A DNA stretch of 64,000 bases from positions 47,672,739 through 47,736,738 of the forward strand of contig OZ020613.1 of NCBI GenBank assembly GCA_963971575.1. Reading direction: 5' to 3'. A program made the translations under genes and the position numbers. This document shows positions 11,479-24,043 of the stretch, one piece after another. Origin of the DNA: Liopterus haemorrhoidalis. Its lineage: Eukaryota; Arthropoda; Insecta; Coleoptera; Dytiscidae. The first letter of the stretch is position 1. Each line of letters begins with the position of its first letter. A model generated the notes under the pieces. It did no database searches, was not told where the DNA came from, and was given only the letters and a program-made list of their open reading frames with translations.

Positions 11479-12696
11479 TTAATCTCTGAAAGAAAACGTA
11501 CAGTTAAATTTGCCGGAGAACCGCATACGATCACCAGAAGCACTTTTTGGTGAGTCGGAAGTGGTTTGTAAATCAGGTTTACCGATTTTTCTCAAAATGT
11601 TTACTGAAATTATCGTAACATCAGATGCTGTATCTAGTTGAAGTTTCACCGGATGTTCATTAATGGAGAGAGTGATACATTTTCTTTTGGAAGCAAATTC
11701 TTTTGTGACTGAAAATATTCCAGATGACCTTGATGGTTGTTTTTTGTTATTTTTGAAGAGGTTTGTTGAATAACAGTATCCATCTTTATGGCCAATTTTC
11801 TTGCAATTGGAACATTTGTGTTTTTTCACATTACAATCACGTGCGAAATGCATGGTACCACAAAGCCAACACGGTGATGGCGGTGTGTGTTTGGCCTCGG
11901 AAATAGAAAATTTGTTGTTTTTAGAATTGTGTGAAGAATTCTTGTTTGAAGAATCATCAGACATTTATTTTCAACGTTTTCTTTACTTTCCTTCTTCACA
12001 CTATTAACTTGTTTTAATTTTTTTCAACCATGCATGTATCATTCTTCAAATTTTGTAAACGGATACATTCTTCAAACGCATTGTGTAAATATATATTCGT
12101 ATCTTTTTCTATTTTATTAATTAAGCGAGTACGAATATCGTTTTCTTCTGAAGATTGAAGACTGCACACGAATATGAGACATTTAAATTGATTTTCAGTT
12201 AGAGTCGAAAATTTTAAATTTTCACATTCTCTGTTGACAGTACCAGCATAGGTTATAATGTCATCTTGAGGTTTTTTACAAATCTTCAAGCAACTGTACC
12301 TTGTACTGAGGAGTGATACCCTTTTACCAAAAATGTTTGATAGAATTTTGATAGTCTCGGAAAAACTAAAATCATGAGTTAATTTAGGTAATATATAATT
12401 GGAAAAGCGTTCGTGTGCCCTAGAGTCTAATATTCCTAGAAGTAAACGTACTTTGGCTGCGTCTTCTAAATTTTTCCATCTTCAGTAAAAATATCTTCGT
12501 TGCGCTCGAACCACGGAGCAAATGTTACTCCAGAATCTGGATCAAAGCTGAACTCAACCAATTTTCTGGACAGAGAATCCATAATTGATGATGACGCTGG
12601 AGTTGCACCTGCGGTGAGAGCTTCAATGTTCTTTGTTAATTGCAACATCATTGTTTGCTGTTGCTGGATTATCTGCAGAATTTGAGTTGAATCCAT
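11479..12696 (-). pseudogene. Gypsy family A gag and protease
   Basis: It starts at ATG 12696 (MDSTQILQIIQQQQ..), a glutamine-rich gag N-terminus, then breaks near 12466. It continues at 12014-12289 (gag middle) and 11479-11964. The last block carries two zinc knuckles (CWLCGTMHFARDC and CSNCKKIGHKDGYC) and then the protease core LQLDTASDVTII. DTAS replaces the common DTG but is frequent in this group. There are at least three frame or stop breaks. Confidence 0.8.
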
Positions 12697-12750
12697 TTAA
12701 AGTGAAGAATAAGTAGAAATAAATTATTAAATCCCATCCTCGTCGCCAAA

Positions 12751-12916
12751 TGTTATGATGTATGTATAATAAATATAACACAACTTGTATAAGCAAATAT
12801 ATTAAATAATCTCATAATACAAATAAATAACTGTCAAGCTCTTTTTATTATTTTTTTATATCCCTAGTGACGAACATTGCCATAGATATTACGTTAGCTG
12901 AGATCTTCTCTCCAAC
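12751..12916 (-). repeat. Probable LTR of Gypsy family A
   Basis: Bounded by TGTTATGA.. and ..TCCAACA, which gives TG..CA ends. It lies directly outside the TTTGGCGACGAGG leader start. There is no partner LTR to confirm the boundaries. Confidence 0.5.
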
Positions 12917-12929
12917 AGTTTAGATTTTA

Positions 12930-13624
12930 TATATATTATTTTTTAAAACATATATAATTTTTGTAATAAAATTCATCTAATATTGGAATATGTTCTTTCT
13001 CTGAATAACAACCATACACACAACAAGGAGTATTTAATTTTCCTTTGTTAAATTTACCATTTTACTCGTTATAAAAACGGAGTGAGAATGGACAGAATCA
13101 AAGAAACACATGCTGAACCATATGTAAACATGTAAACAAAGACAGTATACATTTATCAAGTGTTTGCCTTATATCCGCTAGAGGGATACGCGTTAATTTG
13201 AATAGAGCAAATAAAATATACTTCAACTTAAATCATTTATTTGAATAGTATCTAAATTCTACACATTACTCTAGGAATTTTATAGAAAGAGAACGGTTAA
13301 TTTATTTCACACATTTTCTAAGGACACTTTTTCATACATTACAAGTTTTCTAATAAATTACACCGGATTTGAAAATTTTTTCCTTTGGATGACAACCGTA
13401 CACTCCTTGTAACATTTATTCCTTGTAACAACGAGAATCTATAGAAACGAAGAGGCACATTTTTTTTTTTTTTTTTTCATTTAATGGCCTTTGCTGCTGT
13501 GACAATTAGCCAGGAATATTTTTATTTGAGAAATTTACATTCTGAACCAAGTATAAACAAATTACAATTTTCCAAGTTTTCGTCTTAACTGCTGCTCAAG
13601 GGCTAAGTGATAATTTGAGTCAAG
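12930..13624. other. Upstream block of gene 2, shared with genes 3 and 4
   Basis: No gene is present. This stretch is homologous to 27000-27311 plus 29805-29965 (gene 3) and to 51590-52440 plus 53110-53230 (gene 4). A short insertion with a poly(T) run occupies about 13460-13542 in this copy only. Confidence 0.65.
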
Positions 13625-13645
13625 AATTCGCACGGACGGCTACAT
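13625..13645 (+). promoter_or_regulatory. Conserved upstream element of gene 2
   Basis: TTCGCACGGACGGCTACAT lies about 108 bp before the exon A ATG, the same distance as in the other copies. Regulatory role is inferred. Confidence 0.5.
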
Positions 13646-13733
13646 AGAGAATTTAACAAAGTAAGCGTTCAGTTCTAATTTAGCTTGGTGGATATTAGGA
13701 CAAAATTTGAAGTATTCTGTTTTGGGATAAAAT

Positions 13734-13854
13734 ATGAATGATACCAGATATAATGATATAATTATAGAAAGGATTGATATTAAGACAGAATATAAAGACA
13801 CTGATGAACATGATGTGAAGTCTGGAATAGAGAGCATAGCTGAATCGGAGAATG
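13734..13854 (+). CDS. Zinc-finger gene 2, exon A
   Basis: 121 bp, ATG to AATG|GTCAGT, phase 1 end. It encodes the IDIKTEYKDTDEHDV core and is colinear with exon A of gene 1 without gaps. Intact. Confidence 0.8.
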
Positions 13855-14523
13855 GTCAGTAATTAGCACAGTTACAACTATAGTTCTTTCCAGTTAAAAG
13901 TAATAACTAATCAGTATATAAGCAGACATGAGCTGGATAACAATGCTTCTGATTGATTTAGCGTGGAACCAAATATATAATGAATTAAAAGTCGAATTCA
14001 AAATTTTTACATTATTAGAAATTTCGGCATTGAACTTATGTAGATTGTTTCTGTTATTGTTTTTAAATTCCTTTCAAGCAAAGTTCTCTTTTATATATAT
14101 TACAAAATTATTGTTTTTTAACTTTCTACTAAGAAATTTCCTGTTATACTGAAATTGTGTTTTATAAATAACATAAGTACATTATGTGTTTAGTTTATTT
14201 TTATACTTTATCAACCAATTATAATTTTCTTATTATTGTATTAACATTAATAATAATAATATCTTAATTAAATAGGCTTGAGGCTAATATATACACATAG
14301 TTATACATTTTTCAATATAACAAAGTTTTAATGAATAAACTTTTAAATCATATTTCTGACAATATTGTATTTGCAGTATGTAAGTCTCTCATGTAACCTG
14401 CATTTAATGCTATTAATCTTATATTATTGGCAGAGTATATTTCAGTTAAATTACAACAATATTTGTTTATGGACCATCTTAAATAATATATTTCTTACAG
14501 TAAGTAATAATTATTTATTTTAG

Positions 14524-14652
14524 AAATCAAAGATGAAGTTGTAGACACATACCGCAATAATACCAAAATAGAGGATATTTATATCAAGTCTGAACCTGTG
14601 GACACCAGGGAATTTGAAGATGAATTAGAGAGTGCAGCTGTAACGAACACTG
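14524..14652 (+). CDS. Zinc-finger gene 2, exon B
   Basis: 129 bp between TTTTAG| and |GTCAGT, one codon shorter than the other exon B copies but still phase 1 at both ends. It encodes EIKDEV.. and EDIYIKSEPVDTREFEDE, with the IKSE motif conserved. Confidence 0.8.
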
Positions 14653-14686
14653 GTCAGTAGAGCTAATTTTATTAAACATAGAAAAT

Positions 14687-14822
14687 ATGTCTAGCTGTTT
14701 TTGCGTGGATCTCAGACAGACAGACAAAAATTGTCATTTTTGCGGATATTGTCTTATAATCATCTGAAACGTTAAAAAACCAAATATGTGGCCGAAAAAT
14801 AAAAAACAGATATAGCTGTAGA
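14687..14822. repeat. Short interspersed repeat after exon B (gene 2)
   Basis: It has the core found at 3640-3700 but in the opposite orientation (ACAGACAGAC.., GCGGATATTGTCTTATAA). It sits at the same intronic position as in genes 3 and 4, so it was probably present before those copies diverged. Confidence 0.55.
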
Positions 14823-15023
14823 TTAAAAAATAAATTATACAGTTATTATAAATGTAATAAAGATAATAAATTAGGTAAAAATAATAGATTTTATTTGGTT
14901 AATAAATGCCGTTAAAGAAATGTTAAAGAAATCTAGAGTGGTGTTACCATTAGTGTTACCTTTTTACGAAACCAAGTATTTTGAACGATTTATTAATTAT
15001 TATTTCAATATGTTCTACAAGAG

Positions 15024-15375
15024 ACAGATTATTACTAAATAACAAACCGAAGTAAATTATTAACCTTAACTTGTATAATAGTCTCTCCCTTTAGGGTATA
15101 ACATTAAGTAAAGAATTAATATCTGTCGTAATTTATTGTGTTAATACTTACTTTATCCTGAAGTCTTTCTATCTTGCGGTGTAGGCTGTCGTTAAGTTGA
15201 CAGATTATTATAAATAACATACCTAAGTAAATTATTAACCTTAACTTGTAGAATAGTCTCTCCCTTTAGGGTATAACATTGTAACTAAAGAATTAATATT
15301 TGTCATAATTTATTGTGTTAATACTTACTTTATCCTGAAGTCTTTCTACTTTGCTGTGTAGGCTGTCGATAGGTT
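15024..15375. repeat. Tandem duplication of about 175 bp upstream of exon C
   Basis: Two copies start with the GACAGATTATTA motif at 15024 and 15199 and end in the GGCTGTCG..GGTTGA region. A single homologous block precedes exon C of gene 3 (39762-39960) and gene 4 (56020-56200). The conserved block lies close upstream of exon C and may hold an internal promoter or just intron. Confidence 0.65.
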
Positions 15376-15517
15376 GAGTGGTTGTCATAAGGTTGATCGT
15401 TTTAATGTTTTATAGTAGCATAAATTAATTTAAAAACCTACAGGCCACGAGTGTACAGAAAAAAATACATTGAAAGAATAGACAGAGTAATAATAAATAA
15501 GAGTATCCAAATTTCAG

Positions 15518-15673
15518 AAAAGCGCCAAAGCCGGGAGACATATACCATCACATCTACTGACGACATGTCCCAGTACAACTACAACACTAATATTATCACT
15601 GAGGAGATTGATATCAAATCTGAATGTGGAGATGATGGTGGATATATGGAGAGTGCAGTTGTCCAAGATACAG
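15518..15673 (+). CDS. Zinc-finger gene 2, exon C, first copy
   Basis: 156 bp from AATTTCAG| to |GTCAGT, phase 1 at both ends. It encodes KRQSRETYTITSTDDMSQ, then IDIKSECGDDGGYMES. Because the exon is symmetric, including both copies would keep frame and add 52 residues. Confidence 0.7.
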
Positions 15674-15892
15674 GTCAGTCAATAATTTATTATTTTTGTA
15701 TTAGGTATCCTGAAGTCTTTCTACTTTGCGGTGTAGGCTGTCGATAGGTTGAGTGGTTGTCATAAGGTTGATCGTTTTAATGTTTTATAGTAGCATAAAT
15801 TAATTTAAAAACCTACAGGCCACGAGTGTACAGAAAAAAATACATTGAAAGAATAGACAGAGTAATAATAAATAAGAGTATCCAAATTTCAG

Positions 15893-16048
15893 AAAAGCGC
15901 CAAAGCCGGGAGACATATACCATCACATCTACTGACGACATGTCCCAGTACAACTACAACACTAATATTATCACTGAGGAGATTGATATCAAATCTGAAT
16001 GTGGAGATGATGGTGGATATATGGAGAGTGCAGTTGTCCAAGATACAG
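15893..16048 (+). CDS. Zinc-finger gene 2, exon C, second copy
   Basis: Same sequence as the copy 375 bp upstream as far as I can read. Its donor leads into a 67-nt intron. That intron is two bases shorter than in the other genes and has a stop in frame (TAA at about 16081), so retention cannot extend the protein here. Confidence 0.75.
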
Positions 16049-16115
16049 GTCAGTCAATAATTTATTATTTTTGTATTAGATAAGCCTACCATATTAATTA
16101 CTTATTTGTTTGCAG

Positions 16116-17134
16116 CTAGCTCAACATCTTGCAGTAATCCAGATGAGAGTTGGTTGCCGGCGAACGTTAACCAGTTCAAACAGATGGATACAATACAAAC
16201 AATTGAGGCATGTTTTAAATGTGATGTATGTGAGAAAACATTTGCAGATGCTCGTGATCTTTCTTCTCATAAAATGGTACATATTGGCGAGAAACCATTC
16301 AAATGTGATCAGTGTAATAAAACATTTACACAGTCACAATATCTCATTAGACACAAACGTGTACATTCTGGAGAGAAACCATTTGAATGTGATCAGTGTA
16401 ATAAAACATTTACACAGTCACAATATCTCATTAAACACAAACGAATACATTCTGGGGAGAAACCATTTAAATGTGATCAGTGTAATAAAATATTTTCATG
16501 GTCACAAAGTCTCGTTAATCACAAACGAATACATTCTGGGGAGAAACCATTTAAATGTGAACAGTGTAATAAATCATTTACAAATTCATCAGATCGTGCT
16601 AGACACAAACGGACACATTCTGTGGACAAACCATTTAAATGTGGTCAGTGTGATAAAACATTTACACAGTTACAACATCTTATTAAACACGAACGAATAC
16701 ATTCTGGGGAGAAACCATTTAAATGTGATCAGTGTAATAAAGCATTTACACAGTCACACAATCTCGTTATACACAAACGTGTACATTCTGGGGAGAAACT
16801 ATTTAAATGTGATCAGTGTAATAAAGCATTTGCACAGTCACAAACTCTCGTTAGTCACAAACGAATACATTCTGGGGAGAAACCATTTAAATGTGATCAG
16901 TGTAATAAATCATTTGCAAATTCATCAGATCGCGCTAAACACAAACGGACACATTCTGGGGAGAAACCATTTAAATGTGATCAGTGTAATAAATCATTTG
17001 CAGATTCATCAGTTCGCGCTAGACACAAACGAACACATTTTGGGAGAGACCATATAAATGAGATCAGTGTAACAAATCGTTTAGTGAAAAATGTAGTTTT
17101 GATAATCACAAATCCGCCTAAAGGTTTGGAATAG
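16116..17134 (+). CDS. Zinc-finger gene 2, exon D: 10 C2H2 fingers, truncated
   Basis: It starts at TTTGCAG|CT, with linker SSTSCSNPDESWLP, then ten intact C2H2 fingers joined by HSGEKPFKC linkers. Helices such as TQSQYL, SWSQSL, TNSSDR and ANSSDR differ from those in gene 1. After finger 10 the frame shifts at about 17038-17045, and the next finger (a relative of FSEKCSFDDH in genes 3 and 4) is read out of frame to a TAG at 17132-17134. The original frame also carries a stop there. Roughly four C-terminal fingers present in genes 1, 3 and 4 are missing. The product may still bind DNA with ten fingers. Confidence 0.85.
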
Positions 17135-17899
17135 CCTAAATTTTTTATTTTTTGTTAATCACTTTTCAGTCATAAGTACTTAGCGTAGAAGGCGTTACTT
17201 TCTGTTTTGAGCAAAATGTTCAAATTGTCCCGGTTTGAGAAAAAAATATGGTAAGTCTATGAAAAAATAGAAGCTTTGAGTGTATCAGTTATAAAAATTT
17301 TTGTTGCATGTATGATTGACTCAAATAAAATATCTTCTAATAATGAATGAATTTTATTAGAAAATGTTTAGTATATAGCAAAGTTACCTTATCAGTTTTA
17401 AATTCTCCAATTCCATTTTTATATCGACGAGAAAATGCTCTAACAGGTAATAAATTTTTACTCATGCTAGAGGTAAATAAATAAATAAATATATATTTTT
17501 TCTAGGTGAAGAAGAAAGTTCTTTATTAATGTTTCTAAATTGTTGCTTTTATTGAATGATATTTCTATTGTTCAAATCTTTTAAAATTATCTGTTAACGT
17601 TGCATTTTTCACTTTTCCTTGCCTCGTATGTGGAAGAAAATCATTTAATATTGACTAAACTACCGAGTGATAACTAGCTGTTGCCTATGAAAATTTTTAG
17701 AATGTTTTATCATACCATACGAATAATTCTAAAAATATTATTTAATAAATAACAAATTAAATAGATGATGGATTTATTTACGATTTACAGTTTTTTTTTT
17801 TTTATTTTTATTTATTTGCAGTTATTTTTTTCGAAAATGATTACTCGTTATAGTATTATTAATAATTAATAATACTATTGTTTATATAATTAAAACCCC

Positions 17900-17932
<33 letters not shown>

Positions 17933-18438
17933 GCGAGCCTAAGAGCGGAAGCCTATGTTATCCCATGTTGATGATCCGAAAGTGTGCTTATTTGCAAATA
18001 TTTGTCAATTTTCTGTTGTAAACTAAATTACCAGTTCCCGTTCTGCAAAATTCTTAGAGGATGTGACGATTTTTAGCATTATAACCTCTAATATTCATTT
18101 AAAAACAGAAATTTTATAGTAAAATAGATTAACATATATGTACTTGTAGACGTTTTTAATACACAATTATAATTGAAATATACTATATGCAGCAAGAAGA
18201 CATAAATTTTACCAAAAACTGATTACAAACAAATACTGTTTACATACGTTGACAGAGAAGTATCTTTTTTTGTAGTAAAAGTTCAGACGGCGATAGCGGT
18301 GCCGATTTGGTAATTTTATTCTCAAATCAAATGTAATATGTTAGGTCTGTTCATCGAATCATTTCTTTTTCAAGGTTAATTATCGTCAGACACAAGCGCA
18401 GAGTCCGTAGGAGTGCGTTAAAATAACTATGATGATAT
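17135..18438. other. 3' flank of gene 2 and intergenic block
   Basis: No gene is present. 17290-17450 matches the 3' flank of gene 1, and 17860-18240 matches 59970-60360 downstream of gene 4, so this is part of the duplicated unit. An ATT trinucleotide repeat lies at 17902-17930. Confidence 0.55.
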
Positions 18439-18822
18439 TACAACCGGACAGACCTCTCGTGGCCGGGCGGAGCTTATGGTGCGCACAGAGAGGGCACTAT
18501 GAAAGGAAGTGTCAGATACAGAGAAAACTCAGAGAAACAAGTTCACATTCTTACACGTACATTATATTTATCAGTTAGGTACGTCTACAAACACAAGTTC
18601 CTCCCATTATTATATATTAAAAAGTTATTAAATATAAAATATTAAATATAAAATTATTATTACATGCAAAAATATTTACAATATGCTTATACGTAGAAAT
18701 ATACAAATAATACAAATCAGTGAAAAAGTATTTATAATGATTCAAACCCTGATAAATCAGAATCTGATGAATCTGAATCTGAATCACTACAGTCATTCAC
18801 ATTTATGATATTTTCAAGAACA

Positions 18823-19781
18823 CTATCGATATCGTGCTCTCGTTGTAAGAAATATTTCTGTTTTTTTTTTTTTTGCATCAGCGCATCGAGTTGGCCACTC
18901 TTCCTGCGAGAAAGAGGAGAAGAATTCCTTGCATATTTCTTTAACGTCTTCTAATTTAAAAGTAGTATTACGAGACGACACAAACTGTTTCATAGAAGCC
19001 CACACTAATTCTATAGAATTTAAATCCGGGTGATATGGAGGTAGTCGCAAAATCGTATGATTTTTTAAAGCTACCATTTCATCAATCGCATAGCCCTTGT
19101 ATCTGGGTTTATAAATTTGTATTATTTCATAGAGTTCTAGTCTAGTAGCCTCACTGGGAAATACAATATTTTTGGTTTCCAGCCACTTCTTCATATCTTC
19201 TTTTTTAGAAGTACATGGTTGGCATCTTGTCTATCTGAACGCTGTTGTAAGGCGCATTATCTATCACCAGTACAGACCGCGCAGGTAGATTAGGTACTAA
19301 ATGATTTTCAAACAATTTTTTGAAATTTTCGAAATTCATTCTACTTTGTAATCACCTGACTTTAAACCCAAATTAAATATAAGGACACCGCCAGGTACAA
19401 AGCCATTTTCCCCTCCGGCATGAACTATAATTAATCTGTTGCCCTTGGTAAGAGGTTGTTTTAGTCCCTCCACAGAAGAATCAGTCCATCTTTTTGGAGT
19501 GATGTGGGATACATGGATATATGTCTCATCCAGATAAATAATCGGGTGCCCTTCTTGGCGATATCTCAGAATAGAGCGAAGGAAATCCAAACGCCATTTT
19601 TGGATATCAGATCTTTCCATTAAAATCCCACGATTATTGCTGAACTTCCTCCATTTAAATCCTATAGATTTAATTATTATCCGTAGGCTTTCTAGACTTC
19701 CACTATATCCTGTGGTTTCCTTAAATTTCGCTAGAATGTTTTTCAGAATTGGTACCCTTTTCTCCGACACATGAATATTTA
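18823..19781 (-). pseudogene. Sailor-like transposase, catalytic part
   Basis: Reading leftward from 19781: SEKRVPILKNILAKFKETTG, then IIYLDETYIH (first Asp), HAGGENGFVPGG, a frame break near 19336, SVLVIDNAPYN (second Asp), a one-base break near 19205, then LRLPPYHPDLNSIELVWA (Glu). Counting through the breaks, 82 residues separate the second Asp from the Glu, the spacing that defines the DD82E/Sailor group, against 34 to 41 in classical Tc1/mariner. Two frameshifts make it non-functional. Confidence 0.8.
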
Positions 19782-19785
19782 ATAT

Positions 19786-19959
19786 TGTAACATTACAAGT
19801 TGCCTATCCTCCCCTGACACATGCGCAGATGACCAATGGCTATTAGGCTACACAGTTGACGGCCAACCGCGGTACCAAACACGTTAAACCTTGTTATATC
19901 ATTTTTATTTCATGTTTGAAATTATTTTCATCAATAAATAAATGTTACAGTGTGTTACA
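19786..19959 (+). repeat. 5' LTR, Gypsy family B copy 1
   Basis: 174 bp, TG..CA ends, followed by GTTCAGAAGTGGGATGC. That post-LTR sequence recurs beside the LTR of the unrelated element at 46106-46278, so it is the probable primer-binding region. Confidence 0.9.
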
Positions 19960-20327
19960 GTTCAGAAGTGGGATGCATCCAAGCTTAAGTGGTGAACGAT
20001 TGGTGACAATTTTTAGTGAGTGAAAATTGAGATTGTTTAAGTTTAAGTGTGGAGTACCTGTGCCGATTCGCGACGGACAGCGAGTGGTGTATTGTAAAAC
20101 TTCAAGGAATAAACATAATTTGTGTCTCTACGACGTACTGTGCGGCAGAAGTTGTGTTGTGCGAGTTACGCGACGAATTGCGAACCGCGTGGTGAAATTT
20201 TGAGGTTAGCGCGGGAAAATCTCGTGAGGTTAGCGTGTTGTGTTGGCGCGAAACTGGTGTTCCGGTGCGAAGCTAGTTACGTTATAGACACTGTGTGAAG
20301 TTGGTTAACTGTCAAAAATATTTCAAA

Positions 20328-23300
20328 ATGGCGGAATCTGACAACTACGTTGACGCGACACAGGATTCGAATAGATCATGTGATACAACAAATGGAAACG
20401 ATACGACGTCCGCCCAGACGAATAACATGAATGTTAATGAAATGCTGCAATTACTTTTAGCTACTATGTTAAGACGTGAGACTCGTGGTGATAGCGCAAG
20501 TCCCAGTTCAACGGAAATAACCCGTTCAAGTCCAAGCAAACTTTTCAGAAATCGGTGCGCAAATTCCTAAATTCGGGCAAGCTGGTGACGAATCGCTTGA
20601 TGTTGAAGTCTGGCTACAGCGAGTCGATGACATTCAGTTAATGTACGAAGTATCAGACCAAACGATGAAAGTGTTGGCAACAAATCGCTTACTAGGCAAC
20701 GCTCGTAAATGGTATGAATCGACACCTGATATTCATTGTAAGCCATGGGCTGGAATTAAAAGCGAGTTGCGAGATCTTTTTGGTAACAGGATCGATGAAA
20801 TAGATATTTTAGAAAAGATACGAAGCATGCATTGGAAGTCAAACGAGTCATTCGAGGACTACTTCCATGCGAAGGTATGCTTAGGGTGACAGATCAAAAT
20901 GAGGGATGAGGAAATGATCCAACATCTCATTCGAGGGATCGATAATTTCACAGTCTGTATACAAATGATTACGAACAAACATACTTCATTATCCGAACTG
21001 CTTTCGACAATGAAGATGGTGTCTAAAGAAATGACACGTACAGATCAAAAGCGATCACGTGAACCGTTCTCCGAACAAAAGAAAGTTAGAGACTTTAACC
21101 AAGTTAAGACACCCGACAAAACTGGTGTAGTTGACTCTGCGAAAAATGCTGTTAGCACCCCAAGAAATACGATTGTGTGTTTTAAGTGTAATAAACAGGG
21201 ACACATAGCCCGTGAGTGCCCAGAAAAACGTAAAAGCGACGAGAAACAATCTTCAATCGATGCAACGGTATCCTCAGTGCACCGTATTGAAACTGACAAC
21301 CACCTATTTCACAAAGAGTGTATAGTTAACGGTCGAGCGGTATGCGCTATGCTCGACACGGGCGCGAAATCAAACTTGATCCGTGAGAAATTAATCTGCG
21401 AACTAGATGTGCAAGTGCGTCCATCTCAAAATGTGTTAATCGGACTAAACGATACACGAGTGATGTGTAGTGAAGTTGTTGACTTAGAAATCCAAATGGA
21501 CAATGAACATTATGAACTTGAAGCTATAGTGGTACCAGATCTATCAATTCGTGATGATCTACTTTTAGGCAGGGAGTTTTTAACCTGTGTTGAACTGATC
21601 TACGCTAATAGTTGTGTAACGATTCGCAAGCCGAAAGTAGAAGTGCCTGCTAGTGAGTGTAGTGAATCAGACATTTTTAGAATTGACACTGACTGTTTAT
21701 GTGGCCCAATTGAGGTTAATGTTGGTGAAGTGGCCTTGAACACTAAACGCGAAATCCGTGAAATAGTGATATATTCTCAAGATTTCCCGGAAGAAACTTC
21801 AAACGTTACCGGTAGTGAAATCCGAACCAAGATGAAGATCACACTTAAAGATGATAGGCCAATAGGGTTTTCCCCTCGACGATTATCATTCCATGAAAAA
21901 GAATTTGTTGATGCTGAAATTAACAGGCTGTTGAAGAAGGGAGTGATATGACCCAGCGTTTCGGACTACGCAAGCCCCATAGTCCTTGTTAGAAAGAAAA
22001 ATAATGAATATCGTCTCTGCGTGGACTATCGAGCCCTTAACAAGGTGACCTTCAAAGATAAATATCCTCTTCCGCATATCGATGTCTTGATAAATAATCT
22101 AAGCCAGAAAGCGTACTTTTCAACATTGGATTTTAAGAGCAGATTTCATCATGTTTATTTAGAAGAGCGATCTATAAAGTATACCTCATTTGTAGTGCCT
22201 GGAGGACAATATGAATACGTTAACCCATATTAAAAATCTACAACAGATATCTAGAGACTGAGCTGCATACCGATGCTAGCGCTAGTGGCCTAGGCGCCAT
22301 ATTACTACAACGACATGAAGACAATAAACTTCATCCCGTGTTTTACGCAAGCTGGAAGACGACGCCTGAAGAGTCTAGGTACAGTAGTTTCAAACTTGAG
22401 ACTCTAGCCGTCATCAAAGCTATAGACAAGTTTCGTATTTACTTGCTTGGTAAGAACTTTAAAATCATTACAGACTGTAGTGCCCTGAAACAGACTTTGG
22501 CTAAGAAGGATTCCAATAGACAAATATTCGGCTGGTGCATCAAACTGGAAGAGTATGATTACACCATCGAACACCGTCATGGTAAAAATATTAGTCACGT
22601 TGATTGTCTTAGTAGATGTTATACCTATATCATAGAACAAGCTGCCGATGAGCTACACGACAAGCTGGTTATCTTACAAGACGTAGACGAAGAAATCACC
22701 CGTATCAAGGAACGAGTCAAAGACGGTGCAAATCGAGATCCAAATTATCTAATTGTCTCCGGTAAACTAATGAAGAGATATGAGGGAATACTCCTTTACG
22801 TCGTCCCGAGAGGAATGCGAAGAGAACTATCCTAAAAACCCATGAAAGCATTTCGCACCTAGGAGCTGAAAAGACATGTGAGTTAATAAAGCAAAACTAC
22901 TACTTTAGAAATATGTCTAGATACGTACGCAAATGCTTATCTAATTGCATCAAGTGCATTGAATACAATTGTAAGGCTACAAGAAATGAAGGACTACTAC
23001 ATTGTATTGACAAAAGATGCACGCCATGGGATACGCTACACGTGGATCACTTAGGCCCACTGCAACGTACAACAAAAGGGTACAAGCATATATTCGAGGT
23101 GATAGACGGGTTCACCAAGTTTACCTTTCTAGAACCAACAAAAACCACAACTTCTGAGGAAGCCATTCAAAAGTTATCCTCGCTATTTAAAATATTTGGA
23201 TGTCCACGGAGGATAATTGCCGATAGAGGTACTTGCTTTACAAGTGAAGAGTTTAAACAATATTGTGCCGACAATGGTATTATCCTAACGCATATCGCTG

Positions 23301-24043
23301 TTCAAACGCCCAGGAGCAATGGTCAGATGGAGCGTTACAATAGGACGATCATGCCTGCATTACTGAAGGTGTCTTCACCAGAAACGTGGCACGAGCAGAT
23401 AGCGGAAGTACAATTGTCTCTTAACCGTACTCTCCAGACTTCTACTCGTAAGACGCCTAGTGAGTTATTTTTTGGCTACAATTTAGTCGTCACGAATGAT
23501 CCCATAAATCAATCACTCCAACAAGATCACACCTATCATGATTTTGTTGAGAAACGAGATTCTGCCCGCCGAGAAGCAGAAGAAAACATAAAAAAGTCTC
23601 AAGAAAGAAACAAAGTCCGATATGTCAGCAGTCGAAGGCCAGTAACCGCATACCGACAAGGTCAGCTGGTCTCAATTCAGAGGGTATCTCCACCTTCTGA
23701 TCGTGCCCCGAAGATGGCATCAAAGTTCGTGGGGCCCTACCAGGTCAAAAGGGTCCTCGACAATGACAGGTTCGTCGTGGCCGATGTTCCAGGCCAGCCC
23801 CGTACGCAGAAGCCCTACGAAGGCATCTTACCATCCTAACGGATGAAACCGTGGGTAAACGGAGAATCCTCCTCCGATGAAAAAGACGATCCACCTTCCG
23901 ATGATGACATCGAGGACGATGTCGTCTCCAGGACGGCCGACTGTAACATTACAAGTTGCCTATCCTCCCCTAACACATGCGCAGATGACCAATGGCTATT
24001 AGGCTACACAGTTGACGGCCAACCGCGGTACCAAACACGTTAA
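20328..24043 (+). pseudogene. Gypsy family B copy 1 gag-pol, broken
   Basis: Start ATG 20328 (MAESDNYVDA). Breaks relative to copy 2 are: a frameshift near 20540; CGA to TGA stops at 20887 and 21949 (both look like CpG decay); an RT deletion at about 22222 that removes the YLDD region; and a one-base frameshift at about 22800-22835. Still readable are a CCHC knuckle (CFKCNKQGHIAREC), protease MLDTGAKSN, RT start, RNase H (HTDASASGLGA) and a complete integrase frame (22913-23839: HVDHLGPL, IADRGTCF, TPRSNGQMERY). A further in-frame acidic segment at 23843-24043 follows a TAA. Confidence 0.9.

Larger units (their letters stand above)
8719..12916 (-). mobile_element. Ty3/Gypsy retrotransposon, family A, decayed, one LTR left
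   Basis: A minus-strand LTR retrotransposon with gag, protease, reverse transcriptase, RNase H and integrase in the usual Gypsy order, broken by many frameshifts. The 5' side (right) ends in a probable LTR. The 3' side (left) has no LTR and stops where the zinc-finger 3' flank resumes. The reading frames resemble the Mag/K02A2.6-like group: aspartic protease with DTAS, and TGGCGACGAGGATGG just inside the LTR. It sits between zinc-finger genes 1 and 2. Confidence 0.85.
15331..16080 (+). repeat. 375-bp direct tandem duplication containing exon C
   Basis: Units 15331-15705 and 15706-16080 are nearly identical; the one difference I noted is near 15354. Each contains the full exon C with its acceptor and donor. 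The near identity indicates a recent event. Confidence 0.85.
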
